A stretch of DNA of 9,489 nucleotides from Sphingomonas bacterium (GCF_903643065.1 NZ_CAHJWX010000037.1:1-9489), one strand, 5' to 3'. Shown: positions 1 through 7,541, counted from the first letter of the stretch. Numbers and translations are program-made. Notes: generated from the letters alone by a model not told the origin.

Positions 1-348
1 GAGCGCGGGCAGGCGGGGATCGGGCACGCCGTCCGGACCGTCGGGCGCCCAATGCACCGCGCGCGGGTCGGGAGCGATGACGATCGCGCGGCGCAGGCGA
101 TAGATCGACAGGCGGCGCGCCAGCGCGTCCACCTGCGCGGCCTCCGCGTCGATCAGCACCGCGTCGCCGTCCGCCCACAGGATGAAGTCGAACAGCGCCT
201 TGCCCTGCGGCGTGAGCAGCCCCGCCCAGAGCGGGCGATCGGGGGCGAGCAGGGTCAGGTCGTGGGTGACCAGCCCCTGGAGGAAGCCGCGCACGTCCTC
301 GCCGGTCAGGCGGAGGAGCGCGCGGTCGGTGAGGGTGGTGGCTGGCAT
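1..348 (-). CDS. ygfZ: YgfZ/GcvT-type folate-binding protein, N-terminal part, cut by the window edge
   Basis: The minus strand is open from an ATG at 348 to the left edge, giving 116 residues without a stop; the gene continues outside the window. The protein begins MPATTLTDRALLRLTGED and continues into GFLQGLVTHDL, then WAGLLTPQGKALFDF. This is the opening pattern of the YgfZ/IBA57 branch of the GcvT fold, whose members read like 'tGpDa..FLQGqlTnDv' followed by 'pqGr.l.df'. Family members bind tetrahydrofolate and help assemble or repair iron-sulfur clusters in the cytoplasm. The diagnostic KGCYxGQE motif would lie beyond the edge, so it could not be checked. The start is supported by homology to the usual N-terminus; the upstream bases show only a weak ribosome site (TTGGGCGG). 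It is divergent from pyrC with 23 bp between start codons, so its promoter must lie inside the pyrC coding region or the tiny gap. A glycine-cleavage T-protein is less likely, because that protein has a different N-terminus. Confidence 0.85.
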   Translation of the reverse strand, partial: MPATTLTDRALLRLTGEDVRGFLQGLVTHDLTLLAPDRPLWAGLLTPQGKALFDFILWADGDAVLIDAEAAQVDALARRLSIYRLRRAIVIAPDPRAVHWAPDGPDGVPDPRLPAL

Positions 349-371
349 CCGCCCAAGGTAAGCGCTCGACC

Positions 372-1400
372 ATGGACGCCCAAGCCCTCACCATCCGCCG
401 TCCCGACGACTGGCACCTCCACCTGCGCGACGGCGCGATGCTGCGCGCGGTGGCGCCGGTCACCGCGCGCCGGTTCGGCCGCGCGATCGTGATGCCCAAT
501 CTGTCGCCGCCGGTGACGACGCCCGCGCTGGCGGCGGCGTATCGCGACCGCATCCGCGCCGCGCTGCCCGCCGACACCGGGTTCGCGCCGCTGATGACCT
601 GTTACCTCACCGACGCCACCGATCCGGCCGCGCTGGTGCGCGGGCATGCGGACGGCCTATGGGTCGCCGCGAAGCTGTATCCCGCGCATGCCACCACCAA
701 CTCCGCGCATGGCGTGTCGAGCGTGGCGGCGATCCGCCCGGTGCTGGCGGCGATGGAGCGCGCGGGCATGGTGCTGTGCGTCCATGGCGAGGTGACCGAT
801 CCGGCGATCGACATCTTCGACCGCGAGGCGGTGTTCGTCGAGCGCGTGCTCCAGCCGCTGATCGCCGACTTCCCGGGGCTGCGGATCGTGCTGGAGCATA
901 TCACCACCGCGCAGGCGGCGGCGTTCGTGGCGGACGGCCCGGCGACGCTCGCGGCGACGATCACGCCGCAGCACCTGCACCTCAACCGCAACGCGCTGTT
1001 CGCCGGGGGGCTGCGCCCGCACGCCTATTGCCTGCCGGTGGTGAAGCGCGAGCACCACCGGCTGGCGGTGCGCGCGGCGGCGGTGTCGGGGTCCGCCAAA
1101 TTCTTCCTGGGCACCGACTCGGCGCCGCACGCGGTGGCGGCGAAGGAGAGCGGCTGCGGCTGCGCGGGCATCTTCAACGCGCCGTTCGCGCTGGAAAGCT
1201 ATCTGGCGGTGTTCGAGGAGGAGGGCGCGCTCGACCGGTTCGAGGGCTTCGCGAGCGAGCATGGCGCGCGCTTCTATGGGCTGCCGCTCAACGCGGGGAC
1301 GGTGACGCTGGTCCGCGACGGCGTGGACGTGCCGGCGCGGGTGGCGGGGCTGGTGCCGTTCCACGCCGGCGAGCGGCTGGCGTGGCGGGTGACGAAGTGA
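372..1400 (+). CDS. pyrC: Dihydroorotase, class II (PyrC)
   Basis: This 342-residue cytoplasmic zinc enzyme cyclises N-carbamoyl-aspartate to dihydroorotate, the third step of de novo pyrimidine synthesis. It aligns by eye over its whole length with E. coli PyrC (348 residues), starting IRRPDDWHLHLRDG. All metal and catalytic residues are visible: the HxH pair H15/H17, the lysine that becomes carbamylated K101 (AAKLYPAHATTNS), H138 (VHGEVT), H176 (LEHITT) and the catalytic D249 in GTDSAPHA. The cysteine cluster ESGCGCAGIFNAPFAL is also family-typical. The ATG at 372 gives the usual short N-terminus before IRRPDDW; its nearest purine-rich stretch, AAGG at 355-358, is rather far (13 nt), so initiation may be leaderless or weak. 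The gene stands alone, with no pyrB beside it, and is divergent from ygfZ. Nothing looks damaged. Identification is very secure. Confidence 0.97.
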   Translation: MDAQALTIRRPDDWHLHLRDGAMLRAVAPVTARRFGRAIVMPNLSPPVTTPALAAAYRDRIRAALPADTGFAPLMTCYLTDATDPAALVRGHADGLWVAAKLYPAHATTNSAHGVSSVAAIRPVLAAMERAGMVLCVHGEVTDPAIDIFDREAVFVERVLQPLIADFPGLRIVLEHITTAQAAAFVADGPATLAATITPQHLHLNRNALFAGGLRPHAYCLPVVKREHHRLAVRAAAVSGSAKFFLGTDSAPHAVAAKESGCGCAGIFNAPFALESYLAVFEEEGALDRFEGFASEHGARFYGLPLNAGTVTLVRDGVDVPARVAGLVPFHAGERLAWRVTK

Positions 1401-1423
1401 CCTGATCCACGCGGCTACCGATG

Positions 1424-1445
1424 AGGGGCCGCCGCCGGGGCCCTT
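1424..1445 (+). terminator. Possible hairpin downstream of pyrC
   Basis: AGGGGCC (1424-1430) can pair with GGCCCTT (1439-1445) around an 8-nt loop, giving seven pairs including one G-U. It lies 24 bp after the pyrC stop and before the convergent hydrolase gene, a sensible place for termination. Only two T residues follow the stem, so it lacks a true U-tract; in this GC-rich background a stem of this size can arise by chance. The rest of the 83-bp gap (1401-1483) holds only GGC-rich low-complexity sequence. Confidence 0.3.
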
Positions 1446-1483
1446 GATCGAGGCGGCGTTCCTCCACGGCGGCGGCGGCGCGA

Positions 1484-3193
1484 TCAGTAGCGCCAGCTGG
1501 TCAGGTCCGCTCTCTTGGGCGCGGTGGCGGCGATGCGTGCCATGATCTTGGGGAGGTACATCCAGTTATAGTGAAGCCGTGAATAGGCGTTCGCCAGCGT
1601 GTGATCGCCATTCCAGCAATGTTCGGCGCGCTCGCCATAATCCACCTCGCCACCCCAGTCCGGCTTGAGGCTCGCCAGCGTGTCCTGCGCATAATAGACC
1701 GCGTCCGTCAGGAAATAGCTGTCGGCCGAGCCGACATAGACATGCAGCTTGCCCGTGAGCTTGGGCGCGAGCGTCCTCCAGTCGCGCTGGACGATATGGG
1801 TCAGGTCGAAATGGTCGCGCCAATAGGCGACGACGGCGGGGTCGATCACGCCGGTCTGCTTGTCGAAGATCGGGCGGGGATAGCCGTCCGCCCCTTCCGG
1901 GCCGAACACCGCCTGCCAGATGTCGTACTGGCCGCCGGAGCGGCTGTGGTCGCCCAGCACCAGCTCCATGTGGTTCTCGTCGCGCTGGGTGGCGAGCGTC
2001 TGGCCCAGATAGTCGCGCATCGCCGGCCGGTCGATCGCCACCGCCTTGCCCTGTTCGGCGAAGGCGTTCCGGTCGGCATACAGGTTGATCGTGGTATAGG
2101 CGTGGAAGTCGATCGGGTCCGGGCAGGCGACGAACGCGCCGTTGTACATGTCGGGATAGAAGATCTGGGTGGCCATCGCCTCCCAGCCGCCGGTCGAGCC
2201 GCCATAGGTGAAGCGCGCCCAGCCCTGGCCGATGCCGCGGAAGCGGCGCTCGATCTCGGGGATCAGCTCCTTGTTGATGGCGTCGCCATAGGGGCCGAGA
2301 TTGGCCGAGTTCACCGCGTAGCTGTCGTCGTAATAGGGATTGGCGTGTTCGATCTCGACGGCCAGGAAGCGGGGAAAGCCGGGCGCCGTCCAGCGCCGGT
2401 AATTGGCATAGCTTTCCTGCTGCTCGATGCGGTTGTACCCCGCGAGGTGGAAGCGCTCCGAATAGTCGGGCTTCAGCTTCTCGTCGGGCGGGGTCTCGCG
2501 CCACGCGGAGATGCCCTCGGCGGGGAAGTGGCCGTGATTGACCATCAGCGGGTAGCGCGCCTGCGGGTGCTCGGCGAACCCGGCCGGCAGCAGCACATAG
2601 GCGCCGAGATAGGTCGGCCTGCCCCAGAAGCGGGTCAGGAGCGCGCTCTGGATCCGCACATGCCGGACGAACGCGGTGTCGGGGATCGGCTTGATGGGCG
2701 CGATCACCTGATCCAGCGTCAGCGCGATTGCCGGAGCACCCGGGCCGAGATGGACGCGGACCGGGCGGGAATAAGGATTGCCCGGCTTCTGGTTCCAATG
2801 CTGCCCTTCGCCCATGTCGGGCGGCAGCTTCACTACCGAACCGTCGGCGCGGTGATAGGTCTCGTAGCGGTTGAACACCGCCTGCACGGTATAGTCGCCG
2901 GCCGGCAGCGCGGAGAGCGGCACCGGCCAGCCATCGGCGGTGGTCAGCGCGACGCGCGTGCCCGGCGGCGCGGCGGTCACCGTCTGCCCGAACAGATAGG
3001 GCGTGCGGAGCGGCGCCTCCAGCTGCACCTGCAGGCGCGGCTCCGGATCCGGCTGCGGCGACACGATCAGGATCACGCGTCCGTCGAGCGGCGCGGCGCC
3101 CGCCGAGGGCAACGTGACCGACACATCGGAGGCGGCCGCGGCGCTTGCCGTCAGGAACGCCACCAGCAGCCCGAGCCCATGACGTGTCTTCAT
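1484..3193 (-). CDS. Secreted alpha/beta-hydrolase of the putative esterase fold
   Basis: The protein is 569 residues. It begins MKTRHGLGLLVAFLTASAAAAS, a clear signal peptide with likely cleavage near residues 20-22, so it should act in the periplasm or outside the cell. Residues about 24-165 look like a beta-rich accessory domain; the hydrolase domain follows. The nucleophile motif is GGSTGGW with Ser333. An oxyanion-type strand and HG turn (PLMVNHGHF, 215-223) precede it. The acid is probably Asp491 or Asp497 (GSADSYFLTD) and the base His531 (WNGDHTLAN) or His525. This order matches the esterase family (PF00756-like); the substrate cannot be read. Longer in-frame starts exist up to 3373, but ATG 3193 is chosen because it has GGGAGG just upstream and opens the signal peptide. 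It is divergent from the TonB-dependent receptor, suggesting shared control and a common substrate. The hydrolase fold is fairly sure; esterase activity is an inference, and a peptidase of the same fold is possible. Confidence 0.78.
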   Translation of the reverse strand: MKTRHGLGLLVAFLTASAAAASDVSVTLPSAGAAPLDGRVILIVSPQPDPEPRLQVQLEAPLRTPYLFGQTVTAAPPGTRVALTTADGWPVPLSALPAGDYTVQAVFNRYETYHRADGSVVKLPPDMGEGQHWNQKPGNPYSRPVRVHLGPGAPAIALTLDQVIAPIKPIPDTAFVRHVRIQSALLTRFWGRPTYLGAYVLLPAGFAEHPQARYPLMVNHGHFPAEGISAWRETPPDEKLKPDYSERFHLAGYNRIEQQESYANYRRWTAPGFPRFLAVEIEHANPYYDDSYAVNSANLGPYGDAINKELIPEIERRFRGIGQGWARFTYGGSTGGWEAMATQIFYPDMYNGAFVACPDPIDFHAYTTINLYADRNAFAEQGKAVAIDRPAMRDYLGQTLATQRDENHMELVLGDHSRSGGQYDIWQAVFGPEGADGYPRPIFDKQTGVIDPAVVAYWRDHFDLTHIVQRDWRTLAPKLTGKLHVYVGSADSYFLTDAVYYAQDTLASLKPDWGGEVDYGERAEHCWNGDHTLANAYSRLHYNWMYLPKIMARIAATAPKRADLTSWRY

Positions 3194-3394
3194 GCCTGCC
3201 TCCCACCGAGCCTGACGCGGCGCGGCATCATTGATCGGCAAGCGACGTCCGGTGTCAAGGACCCGGGCAGGGCGCAACTTATCGTGCAATTTGCATGGGG
3301 CGCGGAAATTTTTGTGCATTGCGGCAAGGGAACCGGGCAACTTAGCCTCTGTGCTCGACGTGGAAAACGCCACGCGCCGCGAAAGGGAACAGCC
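3194..3394. promoter_or_regulatory. Divergent control region between hydrolase and TonB-dependent receptor
   Basis: These 201 bp separate two divergent start codons and contain the most AT-rich patch of the window (about 3276-3320). Within it are GCAACTTA at 3274-3281 repeated at 3337-3344, the perfect 11-bp palindrome TGCAATTTGCA at 3285-3295, and the 9-bp palindrome TTGCGGCAA at 3319-3327. Both palindromes are built from GCAA/TTGC half-sites. This resembles a regulator-binding region, but no regulator gene lies next to it. No convincing -35/-10 pair was found for the receptor direction; AAAGGGA at 3383-3389 is its probable ribosome site. Confidence 0.5.
3230..3258 (-). promoter_or_regulatory. 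Candidate sigma-70-type promoter for the hydrolase gene
   Basis: On the minus strand a perfect TTGACA (3258-3253) is followed after 17 bp by ATCAAT (3235-3230). The -35 box matches the consensus exactly; the -10 box matches only about half. A transcript would start near 3223, about 30 nt before the ATG at 3193, which fits a normal leader carrying the GGGAGG ribosome site. Seen directly in sequence; activity is inferred. Confidence 0.42.
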
Positions 3395-6300
3395 ATGCGC
3401 TTTGGGACATTGCAGCGTCGCCTGGTCACCACGACCATGCTCGCCGGGGCCATCGCGCTGTCCGGCACGGCGCAGGCACAGGATCAGACGCCCGCGCAGC
3501 CGGCCGCCGCGGACCAGGCGACCGCCCCGTCGGGCGAGCAGACCCAGGCGTCGGCCGGTCCCCCCGCGACGACCAGCTCCGGCGACGTCGTGGTGACCGG
3601 ATCGCTGATCCGCAATCCCGCGCTGGTCGCCACGGCGCCGGTCCAGGTGCTGGGCCAGGAGGAAGTGCAGTTGCGGCAGAGCAACACCGCCGAGGAAATC
3701 CTGCGCGACCTGCCGGGCGCGGTGGCCGATATCGGCTCGGCGGTGAACAACGGCAACACCGGCTTCGCCAACGTCAACCTGCGCGGCCTGGGCTCCAACC
3801 GCAACCTGGTGCTGCTGGACGGCAACCGGATCGCGCCCGCCGATCTAGTGGGCGTCGTCGACCTCAACGACATCCCGCTCGCGCTGATCCAGCGCACGGA
3901 AGTGCTGACCGGCGGCGCCTCCACCACCTATGGCGCGGACGCGATCTCGGGCGTGGTCAACTTCATCACGCGCAGCGACTTCACGGGCGTCGAGGCCAGC
4001 GCCTCCAACCAGATCACGCAACGCGGCGACGGCCCGTATTTCCGCGCCGACCTGACGGTGGGCGGCAAGATCAACGACGGGCGCGGCAACGCCGTCGTGT
4101 CGATCGGCTATCAGCATTCCGATCCGATCTACCAGGGCGCACGCGACTTCAGCGGCTATGCGGTCGACAGCTATGACGGCACCGGCACGGGCTCGGGGAC
4201 GACGACGCCGACCCGCTTCCTGGGCATCCCCGGCATCGGCACGCGGCAGATCAATCCGGCGACGGGCTCGCTGGTGACGAGCTATTCCTTCCCCGGCGCG
4301 ACGCGCTTCAACTACAATCCGTACAATCTCTTCCAGGTCCCGTTCAAGCGCTACAACCTCTACGCCGCCGGCCATTACGACATCACCGACGACATCACGG
4401 TGTACACGCGCGGGATGTATGCCAAGAACGAGGTGCAGAGCATCGTCGCGCCGGGCGGCGCGTTCAACCCGCTGCCGGTGGTGATCCCGTTCAGCAACCC
4501 GTACTTGCCCGCGCCCGCCCGCACCCAGCTCTGCGGCGCCTATGGGCTTTCCACCGCGCAGTGCAACGCCGCCGCGGTCGCGCTGAGCCCCAGCAACCCG
4601 AACTACCGGACCTTCGCGCTCAGCATCGCGCGCCGCGCCGTCGAGCTCGGGCCGCGCGACGACGACTACAAGACCGAGCATTTCGACTACCGGCTGGGCG
4701 TGCGCGGCAACATCAGCAGCCACCTCCATTTCGACATTAACGGCAGCTATGGCGAGAGCTCGCAGACGCATATCGAGAGCGGCTATTACATCACCGCCGC
4801 GGTGCAGGATGCGCTGCTGGCGACCAACACCACGACCTGCCTCAGCGGCAACACCGCCTGCGTGCCGCTCAACATCTTCGGCGCGGCGGGCACGATCACG
4901 CCGGCGATGAACAACTATCTCACCACCAGCACCGACACGTTCATCAACACCTCGCTCGGCCAGGCGCGCGGCGTGCTGTCGGGCGATGTGGGGGTCACCT
5001 CGCCGTTCGCGACGGCGCCGATCGATTTCGCGGCGGGCGTCGAGTATCGCAAATACCGCGCGTCGCTCGACGACGACCTGTTGACGCGCAACGGCGGCAC
5101 CAGCGGCAACACGCCGTTGCAGCCGTTCAGCGGCGGCTATGACGTGGTGGAAGGCTTTGGCGAGCTCACCGCGCCGCTGGTGCAGGACCGGCCCTTCTTC
5201 CAGAACCTGGAGCTGAACGGGGGCGTCCGCTATTCGCACTACAACGTCGCCGCGCCGACCTCGCCCAGCTACAACACGACGACCTGGAAGGGCGGCACCT
5301 CCTGGCAGCCGATCGCCGCGATCCGGTTCCGCGGCGTCTACCAGCACGCGGTGCGCGCGCCCAACATCAACGAGCTGTTCGCGCCGGCCTTCATCACGGA
5401 GACCAGCCTGACGGTCGACCCTTGCGCGGGGGCCGCGCCGACGACCAACGCCAATCTGCGCGCGGTCTGCGTCGCGCAGGGCGCGTCGCCCGCGTCGATC
5501 GGGCTGATCGATCAGCCCAGCGCCAGCCAGGTCAACGCCACGCTGGGCGGGAACATCAATCTGACGCCGGAGAAATCGAACAGCTACACGCTGGGCGTGG
5601 TGGTCCAGCCCAAGGGCCTGGCGAGCGGCCTGTCGATCACCGCCGATTATTACCACATCAAGATCGCGCATGCGATCAGCCAGCCCGGGCCCAGCGATGT
5701 CATCAACGGCTGTTTCGCCAACCTGTCCGCCGCCAGCGCGACCAGCCCCGCCTGCACGGGCATCCGCCGCGATGCCAGCACCGGGCAATTGGTCGGCGAC
5801 GGAGTCACCGGCCTGCCGTTCACGCTGTCCAACTCGGGCCGTTACCTGACGGACGGCATCGACCTGGGGCTGAGCTACCGGCGCGACCTGGGCTTCGCGC
5901 TCCTCAACGCCAGCTTCGAGGGCAATTGGACGCACCGCTCGATCTTCCAGGCGACCCCGCTCAGCCTGGTGCGCAACTGCGTCGGCTTCTACAGCGCCAA
6001 CTGCCCGTCCATTCAGCCGAAATTCTCGTGGATCCAGCGCACCACGCTGAGCCATGACGGCGTCGACCTGTCGCTGCTGTGGCGCCACATCAATCGCGAG
6101 CGGCAGGAGCCCGACGACACCACGGTCAACGGCGTCGCCTTTGCCGGGGTGCTGACCGATCCGCTGCTGACGGCGCTGGTCGGCAAGACGGTCAATTTCG
6201 GCCGCATCCCGGCCTTCAACTATCTCGACCTGAGCCTGCGTGCCAGCGTGACCCCGCATTTCGAGTTCACGGTCACGGTGCAGAACCTGCTGGACAAGCA

Positions 6301-6418
6301 GCCGCCGATCACCGGCAGCGACATCGGCTATTTCGTGTACAACAGCGGCAACACCTATCCCTCGACCTATGACGCGCTGGGCCGGCGCTTCGCGATCGGT
6401 GGCCGGCTGAAGTTCTGA
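3395..6418 (+). CDS. TonB-dependent outer-membrane receptor
   Basis: This 1007-residue protein is a 22-strand-barrel-type receptor that uses TonB/ExbBD energy to import a ligand across the outer membrane. A signal peptide (residues 1-28, ending GTAQA) is followed by a Gln/Ala-rich linker and a TonB-box-like DVVVTGSLI (64-72). The plug domain spans about 75-195, with TAEEILRDLPG, VNLRGLGSNRNLVLLDGNR and EVLTGGASTTYGADAISGVVNF. The barrel runs to the C-terminus and contains RAPNINELF (654-662), LTPEKSNSYTLG (723-734) and NLLDKQPP (964-971). The chain ends in phenylalanine (GGRLKF), as BAM-inserted barrels do. The ATG at 3395 has AAAGGGA six bases upstream and opens the signal peptide; the reading frame is open far upstream, but that part is antisense to the hydrolase. 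Ten cysteines occur as five close pairs (380/390, 482/489, 677/692, 773/787, 862/870), probably loop disulfides. The ligand is unknown; the neighbouring exported hydrolase hints at an ester-bearing organic substrate rather than an iron siderophore. Confidence 0.96.
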   Translation: MRFGTLQRRLVTTTMLAGAIALSGTAQAQDQTPAQPAAADQATAPSGEQTQASAGPPATTSSGDVVVTGSLIRNPALVATAPVQVLGQEEVQLRQSNTAEEILRDLPGAVADIGSAVNNGNTGFANVNLRGLGSNRNLVLLDGNRIAPADLVGVVDLNDIPLALIQRTEVLTGGASTTYGADAISGVVNFITRSDFTGVEASASNQITQRGDGPYFRADLTVGGKINDGRGNAVVSIGYQHSDPIYQGARDFSGYAVDSYDGTGTGSGTTTPTRFLGIPGIGTRQINPATGSLVTSYSFPGATRFNYNPYNLFQVPFKRYNLYAAGHYDITDDITVYTRGMYAKNEVQSIVAPGGAFNPLPVVIPFSNPYLPAPARTQLCGAYGLSTAQCNAAAVALSPSNPNYRTFALSIARRAVELGPRDDDYKTEHFDYRLGVRGNISSHLHFDINGSYGESSQTHIESGYYITAAVQDALLATNTTTCLSGNTACVPLNIFGAAGTITPAMNNYLTTSTDTFINTSLGQARGVLSGDVGVTSPFATAPIDFAAGVEYRKYRASLDDDLLTRNGGTSGNTPLQPFSGGYDVVEGFGELTAPLVQDRPFFQNLELNGGVRYSHYNVAAPTSPSYNTTTWKGGTSWQPIAAIRFRGVYQHAVRAPNINELFAPAFITETSLTVDPCAGAAPTTNANLRAVCVAQGASPASIGLIDQPSASQVNATLGGNINLTPEKSNSYTLGVVVQPKGLASGLSITADYYHIKIAHAISQPGPSDVINGCFANLSAASATSPACTGIRRDASTGQLVGDGVTGLPFTLSNSGRYLTDGIDLGLSYRRDLGFALLNASFEGNWTHRSIFQATPLSLVRNCVGFYSANCPSIQPKFSWIQRTTLSHDGVDLSLLWRHINRERQEPDDTTVNGVAFAGVLTDPLLTALVGKTVNFGRIPAFNYLDLSLRASVTPHFEFTVTVQNLLDKQPPITGSDIGYFVYNSGNTYPSTYDALGRRFAIGGRLKF

Positions 6419-6424
6419 CGGCCG

Positions 6425-6457
6425 TCGGCGGGCGTGGGTGGTGCCCACGCCCGCCGA
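6425..6457. terminator. Strong bidirectional hairpin between convergent genes
   Basis: TCGGCGGGCGTGGG (6425-6438) is the exact reverse complement of CCCACGCCCGCCGA (6444-6457), giving a perfect 14-bp stem with a 5-nt TGGTG loop. It fills the gap between the receptor stop (ending 6418) and the reductase stop (6462), so it can serve both convergent transcripts. There is no U-tract on either side. The structure is certain; its role as a terminator or as a 3'-end stabiliser is inferred from its place. Confidence 0.75.
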
Positions 6458-6461
6458 TGCT

Positions 6462-7541
6462 TCAGGGCAGCGCGCGGCCGATCTCGCGCGCGAAGGCTTC
6501 GAGCTCGTCGAAATTGTGGAAGCCCAGCGCGCGGCGGCCTTCCTCGATCTCGTAGATCATCGCGCAGAGCTTCTCGTTGAGGCGCACGTCCGCGCCCGCC
6601 GTTCGCCCGTATTCGATCAGCTTGCCGTTGGACGCGCGCACCTCGGACGGGCGGTGGCGATAGACGATGTCCCACCAGATGCCTGACCCCTGCTTGCGGA
6701 AGACGTGCCCGCCGGGCTTCTGGTCCTTCTTCAGCAGCCAGATCGCGTGCGCGACATTGGCCAGCAGCCGCTGCGTGTCCGCCGCCGTCTCGACGCGGTA
6801 ATTGGCGGGATCGAAGAAGTCGAACGCCTCCACCGTGATCCCGTTGGCGTCGGCGATGCCGAGTGCCTCGCGCACCACCGCGCCGGCGGTGCGGGCGTAG
6901 CGTTCCTGGCCCAGCGTGTCGCCGATCCGCGCGTCGGCGAGCGCGGAGAAGACCACCTGCGCCGAATACACCTCCTTGGCCCAGATCTGGCCCCAGATGT
7001 TGGCGGACAGCTGCACGGGGGTGAGTGCCTCCAGCATGGCCGCGAGCGCGCGCAGCCGCGGCGTGATCCGCCCGTCCATCTCGCCGAGCTGGATCGGCCC
7101 CTCGTGCACGAACTCCAGGTGACCGGGATCGACCAACGCGCCGCCGTAGTTCGGGATGCAGCCGATCACCCGCTCGCGGCCGCCCAGGCCCAGTTCCTCC
7201 AGCACGCCCGCGATGATGGGTTCGTTGAAGCCGTTCTGGTAGGACACGATGAAACCGTCGGGGCCGAGCAGTGGCGCGACGAGGCGCGCGGCCGCTTCCG
7301 CGTGCTGCGACTTGGTGGCGATCAGCACCGCCTCCAGCGGTCCCGCCAGGCGATCCGGGGTGGTGGCGCGCACGGCGAAGCGCTGTTCGCCCCGGATGCC
7401 GTCGACGAACAGGCCGTCGGCGTCGAGTGCCGCGACATGCTCCGCCCAGCGATCGACCAGCAGCACGTCATGCCCGGCGCGCGCCATCCAGCCGCCGGCC
7501 AGGCCGCCCATCGCCCCCGCCCCGACGATCGTGACCTTCAC
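6462..7541 (-). CDS. Ketopantoate reductase (PanE/ApbA) family oxidoreductase
   Basis: The protein is 359 residues. It opens with a Rossmann nucleotide-binding motif, VKVTIVGAGAMGG (glycines 7, 9, 12), as in NADPH-dependent 2-dehydropantoate 2-reductases. Other family landmarks are N103 in SYQNGFN, K189 in WAKEVYSAQVVFSAL (the catalytic lysine position) and the C-terminal SGIWWDIVYRHRPSEV with E300 followed by NGKLIEYG. It is about 55 residues longer than E. coli PanE (303), with extra sequence around residues 235-285. True PanE activity, ketopantoate to pantoate for coenzyme A, is therefore possible but not certain; many such paralogues reduce other 2-oxo acids. The start is the GTG at 7541: it overlaps the TGA of the upstream VOC gene as GTGA, a usual sign of translational coupling, and places the Rossmann motif right at the N-terminus. 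The frame is open to 7730, but that extension has no homology and lies over the VOC gene. The gene ends at the 6425-6457 hairpin. Confidence 0.86.
   Translation of the reverse strand: MKVTIVGAGAMGGLAGGWMARAGHDVLLVDRWAEHVAALDADGLFVDGIRGEQRFAVRATTPDRLAGPLEAVLIATKSQHAEAAARLVAPLLGPDGFIVSYQNGFNEPIIAGVLEELGLGGRERVIGCIPNYGGALVDPGHLEFVHEGPIQLGEMDGRITPRLRALAAMLEALTPVQLSANIWGQIWAKEVYSAQVVFSALADARIGDTLGQERYARTAGAVVREALGIADANGITVEAFDFFDPANYRVETAADTQRLLANVAHAIWLLKKDQKPGGHVFRKQGSGIWWDIVYRHRPSEVRASNGKLIEYGRTAGADVRLNEKLCAMIYEIEEGRRALGFHNFDELEAFAREIGRALP

Noticed and set aside
52..492. A 146-codon plus-strand frame across ygfZ and the pyrC start.
   Set aside because: No motif; it crosses two well-supported genes in other frames.
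657..1405. Long plus- and minus-strand frames overlapping pyrC.
   Set aside because: Low-complexity Arg/Ala/Gly-rich translations; pyrC is complete and has all catalytic residues.
1461..1480. A GGC-repeat-like run near the end of the hydrolase gene.
   Set aside because: A short low-complexity run expected at this base composition, with no repeat structure elsewhere.
3194..3373. An N-terminal extension of 60 residues for the hydrolase from an upstream ATG.
   Set aside because: It would bury the signal peptide and run through the -35/-10 candidates and palindromes; the internal ATG has the better ribosome site.
1601..3394. The plus-strand frame of the receptor stays open for about 598 codons upstream of its ATG, antisense to the hydrolase.
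   Set aside because: The predicted residues are Arg/Ala/Gly/Val-rich without motifs, and the frame mirrors the codon bias of the minus-strand gene. Long antisense openness is usual at this GC content; the receptor start is fixed by its ribosome site and signal peptide.
3845..6448. An 867-codon minus-strand frame opposite the receptor gene.
   Set aside because: Arg/Ala/Asp-rich with no recognisable domain; it is the usual shadow of a GC-rich gene, and the receptor on the other strand is intact and conserved.
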